Shown here in pieces: positions 41,301 to 52,383 of a stretch of 64,000 nucleotides of DNA. Below the pieces are notes generated by a model that worked only from the letters and a program-made list of their open reading frames with translations, ran no database searches and was not told the DNA's origin. The DNA is taken from positions 5,255,001 to 5,319,000 of the forward strand of contig NZ_CP108393.1 of NCBI RefSeq assembly GCF_035961655.1, written 5' to 3'. A program made the position numbers and the translations under genes. The stretch comes from Streptomyces sp. NBC_01317 (GTDB lineage Bacteria; Actinomycetota; Actinomycetes; Streptomycetales; Streptomycetaceae). The stretch's first letter is position 1. Each line of letters begins with the position of its first letter.

Positions 41301-41900
41301 CGGGGGCGTCAGGCCGCCCGTCATGAGCCGGACCGCCGACTCGCCGATGCGCAGCAGCGCCCCGGGCGGCAGCCGCACCGGCCGGGGCCCCACCTCGGCG
41401 CCCTCCAGCGTCGTACCGTTCGTCGATCCCAGGTCCGCGACCGACACCCCGCCGTCGTCCGCGACCGTCACCGCGCAGTGCAGCCGCGAGACGTCCGGGT
41501 CGTCCAGCGGGACATCCGCGTCGGCGGAGCGGCCGATCCTGATCTGCCCGCCGTGCAGCAGATGGACCCCGCCCGCGTCGGGCCCCGCGACCACCCGCAG
41601 CTGGGCGGGCGCGTCCATCTCCGCCACCCCGTGCGTCTCGTCCTGGCCCGGGACCTGGAGGGAGAGCACCGCGCCGTCGATCAGCGGCGGCTCCCCGAGG
41701 GCGCAGCGCTGCGCGTCGAGCCGCTCCGTGCCCGCGTACAGCACCACGGTGCCCGACGTGTCGGGTCCCGACACGGCGGTGGCGAGGGCGGAGGCGACGG
41801 CGGCCAGCGCCGTCCCGGCGGGTGCGGTGACGAGCACGTCGCACGCGCGCCCCGCGGCGTGGCCGCTGCGCGGCGCGAGGACGGTCAGCCGGATCTGCAT
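38331..41900 (-). CDS. FHA domain-containing FtsK/SpoIIIE (EssC-like) protein
   Basis: 1189 aa from the ATG at 41900; upstream in-frame codons have no coding character. Residues 1-85 look like a ubiquitin- or FHA-like fold (MQIRLTVLAPRSGHAAGRAC). A canonical FHA phosphothreonine-binding domain follows at about 100-193 with RIGRS (121-125), SRLH (138-141) and STNGTTLEG. Residues about 200-480 are low complexity. The C-terminal half carries two FtsK/EssC-like ATPase modules: a degenerate one (LGLREAGSLGLAGPRERLTG) and one with LLIEGPSGSGRSELLRSVAA and Walker B LVVLVDDFDAL. The Walker A lysine is Arg885 (codon at 39246-39248), so ATP turnover may be lost. It is divergent from two Ser/Thr kinases, the obvious source of phosphothreonine ligands. 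Confidence 0.88.
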   Translation of the reverse strand: MQIRLTVLAPRSGHAAGRACDVLVTAPAGTALAAVASALATAVSGPDTSGTVVLYAGTERLDAQRCALGEPPLIDGAVLSLQVPGQDETHGVAEMDAPAQLRVVAGPDAGGVHLLHGGQIRIGRSADADVPLDDPDVSRLHCAVTVADDGGVSVADLGSTNGTTLEGAEVGPRPVRLPPGALLRIGESAVRLMTGGLTPPLPTTPDGEGHLRVVRPEGGFGDGAGAHAGDADGRSTETGAYGSGGYGSDGSGLGPAGVSPGPQYGGQRSGTGSSGSGAPFPEQRSVPGARQGPPQGPPSDGSQDGAYGDGSYGDGSRGPQHTPAHAPQPGLRPGTGRTSGQDQRYGTGQARSVPEEPHGRTVHSYGSRSRDPRVPDPRSAVDTHYGFSTSGRGPDGRGSEGRGSEGRGPDADTGPGGAHSRAADSEQPSAPAADDLGDGPQSHSRTTGTRRQGTPTRGTQLPDAAARRRGGIGAWARRLAGSREEEPAESAPGPRPPADPAGRAPLAETWPDPAEVLLTALGPGPRLWERDSDHPEALVVRLGTADRPAPDGAGLLPGVPVTLGLREAGSLGLAGPRERLTGLARSVVAQLAALHSPADLEIVLISTDRARTPEQRGQEWGWLGWLPQVRPAHGQDCRLLLAYDRDQATARTAELTRRLDAGPLGTGWASADPESVARAAARHEGPYTVVVVDGDPGSASLRQVTARLASAGAAAGIHLICLAETPAASPLSPVAATYETACAASLPFRECGAVGLLSGDVATALRLLRTAVGEPAGHGTVAVVDAVSPAWAERFGRALAPLRTAVGGGGPGRPAAALPSSARLLDELGLARATPASLMARWASAADGTADCTAVLGAGPHGPVSVDLAEEGPHLLIEGPSGSGRSELLRSVAASLAAAERPDRLGLLLVDGAGGERGEGLGACTELPHVLELLVASEPVRMREFAQALGAELKRRAELLGRLDFTEWHSRHEVAERMVGPRPPSGGEQRTPPSGTLRLRTTSARTEPEPEQPSLPRLVVLVDDFDALVAPALGSPGRPAAGSVVRALEAVARDGERLGVHLVASSACPNRTSDTDLAQGARLRVVLDPPPATPSPDDPSPGRGRLGHPDGRVTPFQGGRVTGRIPRTATLRPTVVPLEWERMGDPPARRPVRELGNGPTDLALLASALERAARSVHAVPVAPLAPAHP

Positions 41901-42392
41901 CGCGTCGGCGGTCCCTTCTGCGCGGGGTCCCCGGCTCTGCGCGGGGTGCCCGGCAGGGGTACTGCCCTGTGATTCCCCCCACCACGCACGGGACGCGTCG
42001 TCCGGTACAGGTCGGCGCGTACGGTGCCGTCCCCGCCCGGCACACGACGCGCTGAGGGCATCCTCGCACCTGCCACCGACAACACGCCCGGGGGCCGCAG
42101 ACAAGTGATCTTGAATGGTCGGCTGTGCGTGCAAAAGTGCCTGCTTGGGCGCCCCTTCGGACGCCGCCGAGATCATCACGGACGCCCTGGGGACAGCCGT
42201 TCGGCAACCATCACCTTCCGGTTCGCGTCTCTCGTCCGGAGGGGACAGACGTACGACACACATGCGACCGTGTGTGCGACGGGACCCGCCGATGACCGGC
42301 CTTCGACTCGTTCGGCCGGTCTAAAGTGGGTCGGAACCCCGGGGGGTCCGGGACGATGCAAGAGGACACACCAGCAGCAGGGAGCCCATGAC
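41901..42392. other. 492-bp divergent control region between FHA-FtsK and kinase genes
   Basis: It contains no convincing gene; a 69-codon open frame at 42115-42324 has no ribosome binding site and a composition unlike its neighbours. ACACAC (42256-42261) and GTGTGT (42270-42275) form an inverted repeat with an 8-nt spacer. TAAAGT at 42330-42335 could be a -10 for the kinase gene, but no matching -35 is seen. Confidence 0.5.
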
Positions 42393-44111
<1,719 letters not shown>

Positions 44112-44259
44112 TGACCCTTTCGAGGGCAATACGGCGGCGCGGACGCCCCACAACCACACTTTTCGCCCCACGGAGGTGCGGGCGTGTCCCGGCCTGGGCA
44201 CTGAACACCCCGATTGCCGCGTACTTTGAGGGGCAACGCCAGCCGCTGAGGGAGCAGTC

Positions 44260-45492
<1,233 letters not shown>

Positions 45493-45612
45493 AGCGGGAG
45501 CCGTGAGAGCGGGGCCGTGGACACGGGGCCGTAGGCACGGCGGATACGCGGGGAGGGGACCCCGGATCCCCGCGCGGGGAGGGTTCGCGCGCTCAGCCGT
45601 TACGCTGGACCC

Positions 45613-46719
45613 GTGGCAGTCGTCGATGTATCCGAAGAGCTGAAGTCCCTCTCCTCGACCATGGGGTCGATCGAGGCCGTCCTGGACCTCGACAAACTGA
45701 GGGCCGACATCGCCGTTCTCGAGGAGCAGGCCGCGGCCCCGTCCCTGTGGGACGACCCGGAGGCCGCGCAGAAGATCACCAGCAAGCTTTCGCACCTCCA
45801 GGCCGAACTCCGCAAGACGGAGACCCTGCGCGGGCGCATCGACGACCTGGAGATCCTCTTCGAACTCGCCGAGGGCGAGGACGACGCCGACGCGCTCGCC
45901 GAGGCCGAGGCGGAGCTGGAGTCGGTGCGCAAGGCGCTGGACGAGATGGAGGTCCGTACGCTCCTTTCCGGCCAGTACGACGCCCGTGAGGCGCTGGTCA
46001 ACATCCGCGCCGAGGCGGGCGGGGTGGACGCCGCGGACTTCGCGGAGCAGCTCCAGCGGATGTACCTGCGCTGGGCCGAGCGCCACAACTACGGTACGGA
46101 GATCTACGAGACGTCCTTCGCGGAGGAGGCCGGCATCAAGTCGACCACCTTCGCGGTGAAGGTCCCGTACGCGTACGGGACGCTCTCCGTGGAGCAGGGC
46201 ACCCACCGCCTGGTCCGTATCTCGCCGTTCGACAACCAGGGCCGCCGCCAGACGTCGTTCGCCGGTGTCGAGGTGCTGCCGGTCGTGGAGTCCAGCGACC
46301 ACGTCGAGATCGACGAGTCCGAGCTGCGCGTGGACGTGTACCGCGCCTCGGGTCCCGGCGGTCAGGGCGTCAACACCACGGACTCGGCGGTGCGGATCAC
46401 CCACGTACCGACGGGCATTGTGGTCTCCTGCCAGAACGAGCGGTCGCAGATCCAGAACAAGGCGAGCGCGATGAACGTGCTCCAGGCGAAGCTGCTGGAA
46501 CGGCGCCGCCAGGAGGAGCAGGCCGAGATGGACGCCCTCAAGGGCGACGGCGGCAACTCCTGGGGGAACCAGATGCGTTCGTACGTCCTGCACCCGTACC
46601 AGATGGTCAAGGACCTGCGGACGGACTTCGAGGTCGGCAATCCGCACGCGGTGCTCGACGGCGAGATCGACGGTTTCCTGGAAGCCGGAATTCGCTGGCG
46701 CAAGCAGCGCGAACGGTAG
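45613..46719 (+). CDS. prfB: Peptide chain release factor 2
   Basis: 368 aa from a GTG at 45613. It reads UGA and UAA stop codons: the SPF recognition tripeptide is at 204-206 and the GGQ motif that triggers peptidyl-tRNA hydrolysis is at 249-251 ([11 protein letters not shown]). The reading frame is continuous, without the programmed +1 frameshift site seen in many bacterial prfB genes. It lies on the same strand upstream of the sortase-substrate and ftsE genes but ends with its own terminator. Confidence 0.97.
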   Translation: MAVVDVSEELKSLSSTMGSIEAVLDLDKLRADIAVLEEQAAAPSLWDDPEAAQKITSKLSHLQAELRKTETLRGRIDDLEILFELAEGEDDADALAEAEAELESVRKALDEMEVRTLLSGQYDAREALVNIRAEAGGVDAADFAEQLQRMYLRWAERHNYGTEIYETSFAEEAGIKSTTFAVKVPYAYGTLSVEQGTHRLVRISPFDNQGRRQTSFAGVEVLPVVESSDHVEIDESELRVDVYRASGPGGQGVNTTDSAVRITHVPTGIVVSCQNERSQIQNKASAMNVLQAKLLERRRQEEQAEMDALKGDGGNSWGNQMRSYVLHPYQMVKDLRTDFEVGNPHAVLDGEIDGFLEAGIRWRKQRER

Positions 46720-46741
46720 AAACGCGCTTTGTCGACACCGT

Positions 46742-46766
46742 AACTGCCGCCCCAGGGGCGGCAGTT
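46742..46766 (+). terminator. Terminator of prfB
   Basis: AACTGCCGCCC and GGGCGGCAGTT pair perfectly around CAG, 23 nt after the stop codon, and are followed by CCCTTTTG. It is one of the few hairpins here with a real T run. Confidence 0.88.
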
Positions 46767-46840
46767 CCCTTTTGTGTCACAGTTGCATGCCCATGCCCGG
46801 GACATCTGGCGTGAATGCGGTCATCGCGCGCGCAACGGCC

Positions 46841-46869
46841 TTGACGCGTATATGGAAAATGGGAAGGCT
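46841..46869 (+). promoter_or_regulatory. Weak candidate promoter of the LAETG surface-protein gene
   Basis: TTGACG (46841-46846) is a good -35. With a 17-bp spacer the -10 would be AAGGCT (46864-46869), which is poor. The A/T-rich TATATGGAAAATGGG spacer stands out from the GC-rich surroundings. The start codon is 121 bp further on. Confidence 0.3.
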
Positions 46870-46989
46870 GCCCGTGGCATGCGTATTCCTGGGGCGCGTG
46901 TGACCGGGGGCGGACCAGATGTACCCCCCGCGCGGCCGCTGTCCCGGACGCTGCACCTCAACGAATCAGCTACTGGGGGTAGCAAGCAG

Positions 46990-47823
46990 ATGACCAAGAA
47001 GACACGCGTTCGCGTGGCACGGATCGCGGCAGGCGCGGTGATCGCCGCCGGCGCGTCACTGACCGTCGCGGGCGTCGCCCAGGCCGCAGGTGCGGGTGTG
47101 ACCGTAGACGCCGGTCTCGGTATCGGCAACGACGGAGACCCGGGTGGCGTCGACGGCGGCGGCGACCCGGGCGGCGTGGACGGTGGCGCCGACCAGGGTG
47201 GTGCCGCTGCTGTGGGTGGCGGTGAGCAGGGTGGTGCCGCTGCCGTGGGTGGTGGCGAGCAGGGTGGTGCCGCTGCTGTGGGTGGTGGCGAGCAGGGTGG
47301 TGCCGCCGCTGTGGGTGGTGGCGAGCAGGGTGGTGCCGCCGCGGTCGGTGGCGGTGAGCAGGGTGGCGCCGACCAGGGTGGTGCCGCTGCTGTGGGTGGC
47401 GGTGAGCAAGGTGGTGCCGCTGCTGTGGGTGGCGGTGAGCAGGGTGGTGCCGCTGCTGTGGGTGGTGGCGAGCAGGGTGGTGCCGCCGCCGTGGGTGGTG
47501 GCGAGCAGGGCGGCTCGGGCGACCAGGGCGGTACCGGCGACGGTGGCGCGACCACGGGCGGCAACACGAGCGGCGGGGGCACCACCGGCGGTGGCGACGC
47601 CGGCGGCTCCGCCTCCACGACCGGTGGCTCCACCAGTGGCGGGGCCGACACCGACAGCCTCGGCTCGCAGCCGGTGCAGCAGGGTGAGGCCAAGGAGGAG
47701 CTGGCCGAGACCGGTGCCTTCGAGACCACGTTCCTGCTGATCGGCGCCGCGACCATGATCGCGGGTGGCATCGGCTTCCGGATGCTGCCGCGTCTCGTGG
47801 CCGGCGGGCGTACCGCCGTCTGA
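46990..47823 (+). CDS. Repetitive LAETG-anchored cell-surface protein (class E sortase substrate)
   Basis: 277 aa from the ATG at 46990, with GGGGG about 10 bases upstream. A signal peptide at 1-33 ends [10 protein letters not shown]. The middle is almost wholly repetitive: nine copies of the 11-residue unit [11 protein letters not shown], interrupted once by GGADQ, then Gly/Thr/Ser-rich sequence. The C-terminus has the sorting signal LAETG (238-242), a hydrophobic segment and a basic end, matching class E sortases that accept LAxTG in Streptomyces. The protein should be covalently attached to peptidoglycan, with a flexible, glycine-rich stalk outside. No function is known. It is monocistronic, with terminators on both sides. 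Confidence 0.88.
   Translation: MTKKTRVRVARIAAGAVIAAGASLTVAGVAQAAGAGVTVDAGLGIGNDGDPGGVDGGGDPGGVDGGADQGGAAAVGGGEQGGAAAVGGGEQGGAAAVGGGEQGGAAAVGGGEQGGAAAVGGGEQGGADQGGAAAVGGGEQGGAAAVGGGEQGGAAAVGGGEQGGAAAVGGGEQGGSGDQGGTGDGGATTGGNTSGGGTTGGGDAGGSASTTGGSTSGGADTDSLGSQPVQQGEAKEELAETGAFETTFLLIGAATMIAGGIGFRMLPRLVAGGRTAV
47197..47508 (+). repeat. Nine 33-bp coding repeats (5 + 4 copies around a 15-bp spacer)
   Basis: The units run 47197-47361 (five) and 47377-47508 (four), separated by a 15-bp GGADQ-coding segment. The protein unit is invariant while third codon positions vary among copies. The array is a likely site of copy-number change by recombination. Confidence 0.9.
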
Positions 47824-47856
47824 GGACGTCGTCCCGGACATCAGGACACGCATGGA

Positions 47857-47894
47857 GAAGGGCCCGGACACCGTGCATGGTGTCCGGGCCCTTC
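47857..47894. terminator. Perfect 16-bp hairpin between convergent genes
   Basis: GAAGGGCCCGGACACC (47857-47872) pairs perfectly with 47879-47894 around GTGCAT. It lies between the surface-protein gene (plus) and the small zinc-ribbon gene (minus) and probably serves both. Confidence 0.88.
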
Positions 47895-47924
47895 CTCGTT
47901 CGTACGCACCGTTCGCGCCGCGCG

Positions 47925-48119
47925 CTACGCGGTCTGCTGCACCGCCACGAAGGCCACCGCCGCGAGCAGCACAACGATCATCGTCAACAGGGCCATCGGG
48001 CTCAGGCCGCCGAGGGGGCCCTCCTGCTGGAGGCGCTCCCGGTTCGCCCGGCAGACGCGGCACCTGCCCTCGCTGACGGGTCCCGCGCAGTTGGCGCACA
48101 CCAATCTGTCGTAGGTCAT
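47925..48119 (-). CDS. Small zinc-ribbon plus transmembrane protein
   Basis: 64 aa from the ATG at 48119, chosen because GGAGG sits six bases ahead; an ATG two codons upstream touches the GGAGGG and is less likely. Four cysteines form two CxxC knuckles, CANC at about 8-11 and CRVC at about 20-23 (CANCAGPVSEGRCRVC), consistent with a zinc ribbon. The C-terminal half is one membrane segment (MALLTMIVVLLAAVAFVAV). The function is unknown. It is divergent from ftsE across 271 bp and is small enough to be missed by automated annotation. Confidence 0.78.
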   Translation of the reverse strand: MTYDRLVCANCAGPVSEGRCRVCRANRERLQQEGPLGGLSPMALLTMIVVLLAAVAFVAVQQTA

Positions 48120-48390
48120 GCGCATCCCTCCTCACCGCGCGGCGGAGCCGCAGCCAGTGTCTCCCCGCTCAACGCTCGGGGAATCGTGACTGTTCCCCTT
48201 ACCACTGTGCCAGTTCCCGGCCGTTTCGGCGCGCCCGGCCGGTTTCCGGTGTGACCGCTCCCACTGGCGGCCGCCGCGCACTCGTGATAAATCGCCCAAG
48301 CCCGTCCCAACCTCCGCAGCGGACTGCGCGCGCCAGTCCGGTTCGCGTAAGGTCACGCACACCTGCTCCCGGCCGACCGTGGTGTATCTC

Positions 48391-49080
48391 GTGATTCGAT
48401 TCGACAACGTCTCCAAGACCTACCCGAGGCAGAACCGTCCCGCGCTGCGTGATGTCTCGCTCGACATCGAGAAGGGGGAGTTCGTCTTCCTCGTCGGCTC
48501 GTCCGGTTCCGGCAAGTCGACCTTCCTGAGACTGATCCTCCGCGAGGAGCGCACCAGCACCGGCATGGTCCACGTCCTCGGCAAGGACCTGGCGCGCCTG
48601 TCCAACTGGAAGGTGCCCCAGATGCGCCGCCAGCTGGGCACGGTCTTCCAGGACTTCCGGCTGCTGCCGAACAAGACCGTCGCGCAGAACGTGGCGTTCG
48701 CGCAGGAGGTCATCGGCAAGTCCCGCGGCGAGACCCGCAAGTCCGTCCCGCAGGTCCTCGACCTGGTCGGACTCGGCGGCAAGGAGGACCGGATGCCCGG
48801 TGAACTCTCCGGTGGTGAGCAGCAGCGCGTCGCCATCGCGCGGGCCTTCGTGAACCGCCCCATGCTGCTGATCGCGGACGAGCCGACCGGTAACCTCGAC
48901 CCGCAGACCTCCGTGGGCATCATGAAGCTGCTGGACCGCATCAACCGCACCGGTACGACCGTGCTGATGGCGACACACGACCAGAACATCGTCGACCAGA
49001 TGCGCAAGCGAGTGCTGGAACTCGACCAGGGCCGCCTGGTGCGCGACCAGGTGCGCGGCGTCTACGGCTACCAGCACTGA
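48391..49080 (+). CDS. ftsE: Cell division ATP-binding protein FtsE
   Basis: 229 aa from the GTG at 48391 ([16 protein letters not shown]), the start usual for the family; two GTG codons four and three codons upstream are possible. Walker [10 protein letters not shown]-loop [10 protein letters not shown], signature [14 protein letters not shown], Walker [13 protein letters not shown] and switch ATHD are intact. FtsE drives conformational change in FtsX, which activates peptidoglycan hydrolases during division or sporulation septation. A TAAGGT at 48348-48353 is a possible -10 with no clear -35. ftsX follows after 72 bp. Confidence 0.97.
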   Translation: MIRFDNVSKTYPRQNRPALRDVSLDIEKGEFVFLVGSSGSGKSTFLRLILREERTSTGMVHVLGKDLARLSNWKVPQMRRQLGTVFQDFRLLPNKTVAQNVAFAQEVIGKSRGETRKSVPQVLDLVGLGGKEDRMPGELSGGEQQRVAIARAFVNRPMLLIADEPTGNLDPQTSVGIMKLLDRINRTGTTVLMATHDQNIVDQMRKRVLELDQGRLVRDQVRGVYGYQH

Positions 49081-49152
49081 GCACCGCCCGCGTCGCGTAC
49101 GTACGGGGCAGTGAGCACGACCGCATTGAGCACCGAAAGCTGAAAGGACGCC

Positions 49153-50073
49153 ATGCGCGCCCAGTTCGTCCTGTCGGAGATCGGCGTCGGCCTCCGCCGC
49201 AATCTCACGATGACCTTCGCCGTCATCATCTCCGTGGCCCTCTCGCTCGCCCTGTTCGGCGGCGCGCTGCTCATGCGCGATCAGGTCAGCACGATGAAGG
49301 ACTACTGGTACGACAAGGTCAACGTCTCCATCTTCCTCTGCAACAAGGGAGATGTGACGACGTCGCCGCAGTGCACCAAGGGCGCGGTCACGACGGAGCA
49401 GCGGAAGCAGATCGAGGGCGATCTGAAGAAGATGACGACGATCGTCGAGACCGTTCACTACGAGAACGCCGATGAAGCGTACAAGCACTACAAGGAGCAG
49501 TACGGGGATTCACCGCTCGCCGCCACGATCACCCCGGACCAGATGCCGGAATCGTTCCGCGTCAAGCTCAAGGACCCCGAGAAGTACAAGGTGGTGGCGA
49601 CCGCCTTCGCGGGACGGGACGGCGTCCAGTCCGTGCAGGACCAGCGCGACATCCTCCAGAACCTGTTCGGGCTGATGCAGGGCATGAATGTCGCCGCGCT
49701 CTTCGTCATGGCGCTGATGCTCGTCATCGCGATCATGCTGATCGTCAACACCGTGCGCGTTTCGGCGTTCAGCCGACGGCGTGAGACCGGGATCATGCGC
49801 CTGGTGGGCGCCTCCAGCTTCTACATCCAGATGCCGTTCATCATGGAGGCCGCGTTCGCCGGGCTGCTCGGTGGTGTCGTCGCGTGCGCGATGTTGCTCC
49901 TCGGGCGTTACTTCCTGATCGATCATGGTCTTGATCTGTCGCACAAGATGGAACTCGTCAACTTCATCGGCTGGGACGCCGTGCTCACCAAGCTCCCGCT
50001 GGTGCTGGCGATCGCGCTGCTGATGCCCGCTCTGGCCGCTTTCATCGCGTTGCGCAAGTACCTCAGGGTGTGA
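49153..50073 (+). CDS. ftsX: Cell division permease-like protein FtsX
   Basis: 306 aa with AAAGGA before the ATG. Topology is that of FtsX: a first membrane segment at about 22-42 (FAVIISVALSLALFGGALL), a large extracytoplasmic domain of about 135 residues with two cysteines (FLCNKGDVTTSPQCTKG) that could form a disulfide, and three C-terminal segments. It lacks transport activity and, when FtsE hydrolyses ATP, relays a signal to periplasmic or extracellular wall hydrolases. In actinobacteria the usual partner is an NlpC/P60 or RipC-type enzyme; here the next gene is an S41 protease. Confidence 0.97.
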   Translation: MRAQFVLSEIGVGLRRNLTMTFAVIISVALSLALFGGALLMRDQVSTMKDYWYDKVNVSIFLCNKGDVTTSPQCTKGAVTTEQRKQIEGDLKKMTTIVETVHYENADEAYKHYKEQYGDSPLAATITPDQMPESFRVKLKDPEKYKVVATAFAGRDGVQSVQDQRDILQNLFGLMQGMNVAALFVMALMLVIAIMLIVNTVRVSAFSRRRETGIMRLVGASSFYIQMPFIMEAAFAGLLGGVVACAMLLLGRYFLIDHGLDLSHKMELVNFIGWDAVLTKLPLVLAIALLMPALAAFIALRKYLRV

Positions 50074-50140
50074 CAAGTGCCCCTGGCGTCGTGTCGCCAA
50101 GGGCCGGTCCGCCGGGGGGCGTTGTCCTAGACTCAACGCC

Positions 50141-51310
50141 ATGTCGGGCTCCGAGTTGCCTCAAAGATCCCGCGGCGTCCGCCGCGGCGCGGCCCTGACC
50201 TTCGTATTCGCCAGCGTGCTGGCCACGGCCGCGGCCACGAACTCCCTGCCGCGCAGCGACGAGAAATCGCCGGTGCTGCCCCTGCGCGCCGCTTCCTCCA
50301 CGGTCCACGGCGACGACGTCGCCCGGGCCGCCGCCGAGGCCATGGCCGACGGCAAGTCGGCCACGGAAGCGGCCGAGGAGGTCGTCAGCCGCAGCGGTGA
50401 CCGCTGGGGCGCGGTGTACGACAAGAGTGAGTACGAAGAGTTTGAACAGGGCCTCGACGGCCGGTACACAGGCGTCGGGCTCGCGGCCCGTGGCGCGGCG
50501 GGCGGTCTGATCGAGGTGACCCGGGTCCAGCCGGGGGCGCCCGCGGCCCGCGCCGGCATCAAGGCCGGGGACACCGTACGGACCATCGACGGCGCGTCCG
50601 TCGCGAAGCGGCCCGTGACGGAGGTCATGGCGCTGCTGCGCGGCGACACGAGGAGCGCGCCGGCCGGTTCCTCCGTGGTGCTGGGCCTGGAGCGGGACGG
50701 CCACCGCTGGACGCGTACGCTGCGGCGGGCCGAGCTGACCACCGAATCGGTCACGGTCGGCACGCTCGCGGGCGGCGCCCGGCTGATCAAGGTCGAGGCG
50801 TTCACGAAAGGCACGGGCGCGCGGGTACGGGACGCGGTGCTGGACGCCCCCGGCGAGGCCGGCGTCCTTCTCGACCTGCGGGGCAACGGCGGCGGGCTGG
50901 TCTCCGAGGCCGTCACGGCCGCCTCCGCGTTCCTGGACGGCGGCCTGGTCGCCACGTACGACATAAACGGGGAGCAGCGGGTGTTGAACGCTGATCCGGG
51001 GGGCGACACCACCCGGCCCCTGGTGGTGCTGGTGGACAGCGGCACGATGAGCGCGGCCGAGCTGGTGACGGGCGCCCTCCAGGACCGGGGCCGGTCCATC
51101 ACGGTCGGGGCGCGTACGTTCGGCAAGGGCTCGGTGCAGATGCCGAGCAAGCTGCCGGACGGCTCTGTCGCCGAGCTGACCGTGGGGCACTACCGCACAC
51201 CGGCCGGCCACGGGGTCGACGGCCGGGGCATCACCCCCGACGTGCAGGTGAGCGAGCGGGCACAGGACCGGGCGCGGACCGTGCTCAGCGGCCTCGGCGG
51301 AAATGGTTAA
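50141..51310 (+). CDS. S41 family C-terminal processing peptidase (CtpA/CtpB-like)
   Basis: 389 aa. A non-cleaved or weak signal lies at 16-34 ([18 protein letters not shown]). A PDZ domain covers about 108-195, with GVGLAARG and [20 protein letters not shown]. The protease core holds the Ser-Lys dyad: Ser304 in [10 protein letters not shown] and Lys329 in [11 protein letters not shown], spaced by 25 residues as in Prc. It should cleave membrane or wall proteins from their C-terminus outside the cell. The position directly after ftsEX matches Bacillus, where ctpB follows ftsX. In B. subtilis CtpB acts in sporulation signalling; a role here is inference. Confidence 0.93.
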   Translation: MSGSELPQRSRGVRRGAALTFVFASVLATAAATNSLPRSDEKSPVLPLRAASSTVHGDDVARAAAEAMADGKSATEAAEEVVSRSGDRWGAVYDKSEYEEFEQGLDGRYTGVGLAARGAAGGLIEVTRVQPGAPAARAGIKAGDTVRTIDGASVAKRPVTEVMALLRGDTRSAPAGSSVVLGLERDGHRWTRTLRRAELTTESVTVGTLAGGARLIKVEAFTKGTGARVRDAVLDAPGEAGVLLDLRGNGGGLVSEAVTAASAFLDGGLVATYDINGEQRVLNADPGGDTTRPLVVLVDSGTMSAAELVTGALQDRGRSITVGARTFGKGSVQMPSKLPDGSVAELTVGHYRTPAGHGVDGRGITPDVQVSERAQDRARTVLSGLGGNG

Positions 51311-51345
51311 GGAAAACCGCGTCCAGGTGCGAAAATGGAAGGACT

Positions 51346-51825
51346 ATGGCTAAGGAAACAGGGCGCAAGCTGATCGCGCAGAACAAGAAGGCGCGGCACG
51401 ACTACCTCATTATCGACACGTACGAGTGCGGTCTGGTGCTGACCGGCACCGAGGTGAAGTCCCTGCGCCAGGGGCGGGCGTCCCTCACGGACGGCTTCGT
51501 CCAGATCGACGGTGGCGAGGCCTGGCTGCACAACGTGCACGTACCGGAGTACACGCAGGGGACGTGGACCAACCACAGCGCCCGGCGCAAGCGGAAGCTC
51601 CTGATGCACCGGCTGGAGATCGACAAGCTGGACTCCAAGTCGAGCGAGTCGGGGCACACGATCGTGCCGCTGGCCATGTACTTCAAGGACGGCCGGGCGA
51701 AGATCGAGATCGCGCTGGCGAAGGGCAAGAAGGAGTACGACAAGCGGCAGACGCTGCGGGAGAAGCAGGACCTGCGCGAGACGAACCGCGCGGTCGCGGC
51801 GGTCCGGCGCAAGCAGCGGGCCTGA
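51346..51825 (+). CDS. smpB: SsrA-binding protein SmpB
   Basis: 159 aa, 35 bp after the protease gene. The family signature is complete: [20 protein letters not shown] ... [31 protein letters not shown] and [12 protein letters not shown]. The basic C-terminal tail ([20 protein letters not shown]) enters the mRNA channel. SmpB carries tmRNA to stalled ribosomes, and its RNA partner is encoded 123 bp downstream. Confidence 0.98.
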   Translation: MAKETGRKLIAQNKKARHDYLIIDTYECGLVLTGTEVKSLRQGRASLTDGFVQIDGGEAWLHNVHVPEYTQGTWTNHSARRKRKLLMHRLEIDKLDSKSSESGHTIVPLAMYFKDGRAKIEIALAKGKKEYDKRQTLREKQDLRETNRAVAAVRRKQRA

Positions 51826-51865
51826 CGGTTCCGGGTGCCGGCGCGCACCGCGCGGGGAATACGCG

Positions 51866-51894
51866 TGGACCGTGGTCTGTTGATCACGTAGGAT
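51866..51894 (+). promoter_or_regulatory. Promoter of the tmRNA gene
   Basis: TGGACC (51866-51871) and TAGGAT (51889-51894) are separated by exactly 17 bp, a good housekeeping promoter for Streptomyces. Transcription would begin near 51901, about 48 nt before the mature tmRNA 5' end. Confidence 0.65.
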
Positions 51895-51948
51895 GGGGCG
51901 TGCACTCCATCGAGGGTGCATGCAGGAAGCAGTTTGAAAAAACAACAT

Positions 51949-52332
51949 GGGGATGATCGGTTTCGACAGCGGATGTCGAAGCAGGTGAAGCGAGCCGAGG
52001 AAGCGGCAATGATCTCGTAAACCATATGTCGCAAACAATAATCGCCACTTCTAAGCGCGATTCCTCCGCCTTCGCTCTCGCTGCCTAATTAGCAGCTAGC
52101 GAAGACTCCGCGGAGTGTCAGCCCGGGGCTGTTCCCGACCCGGATCCTGGCATCAATTAGGGAACTAAACTTCTAGGTCCGGTCACGGGACCTGGAAGGA
52201 AATCAAACAGTGACTGAGCCCGTCGGAGACTTGTCCGTGTGATCTCCGGGGCCGAGAAAATCGTAACGGACTGCGCTCGGAGAAGCCCTGGTTCTGCACC
52301 GTTGGACGCGGGTTCGATTCCCGCCATCTCCA
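51949..52332 (+). ncRNA. ssrA: Transfer-messenger RNA (tmRNA)
   Basis: The acceptor helix pairs GGGGATG at the 5' end with CATCTCC near the 3' end. The T arm GGACGCGGGTTCGATTCCCGCC is visible, and the gene follows smpB. The tag frame is most likely 52044-52088, GCC ACT TCT and so on, giving ATSKRDSSAFALAA followed by TAA TTAG. It ends in the ALAA degron recognised by ClpXP-type proteases. Reading instead from the upstream GCA AAC gives ANNRHF and a stop, which would not yield a degron. The 3' CCA is not encoded (the genome reads ACAA), so it must be added after processing. Confidence 0.95.
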
Positions 52333-52350
52333 CAAACCCCATGTGAGGCC

Positions 52351-52383
52351 GAGGCCCCGCTGCTCCCAAGGCAGCGGGGCCTC
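52351..52383. terminator. Terminator shared by ssrA and the convergent MFS gene
   Basis: GAGGCCCCGCTGC (52351-52363) pairs perfectly with 52371-52383 around a 7-nt loop, 18 nt after tmRNA, and reaches the stop codon of the minus-strand transporter gene. Confidence 0.85.

Noticed and set aside
42115-42324. 69-codon open frame in the gap between FHA-FtsK and the kinase gene
   Set aside because: It has no ribosome site, an erratic composition, and no link to neighbouring genes.
45613-46719. Programmed +1 frameshift in prfB
   Set aside because: The frame is open from start to stop, and no CTTTGA-type shift site was seen near codon 25.
52014-52057. tmRNA tag read from GCA AAC near 52031
   Set aside because: This frame stops after Ala-Asn-Asn-Arg-His-Phe and gives no ALAA ending; the GCC frame gives a full degron tag.
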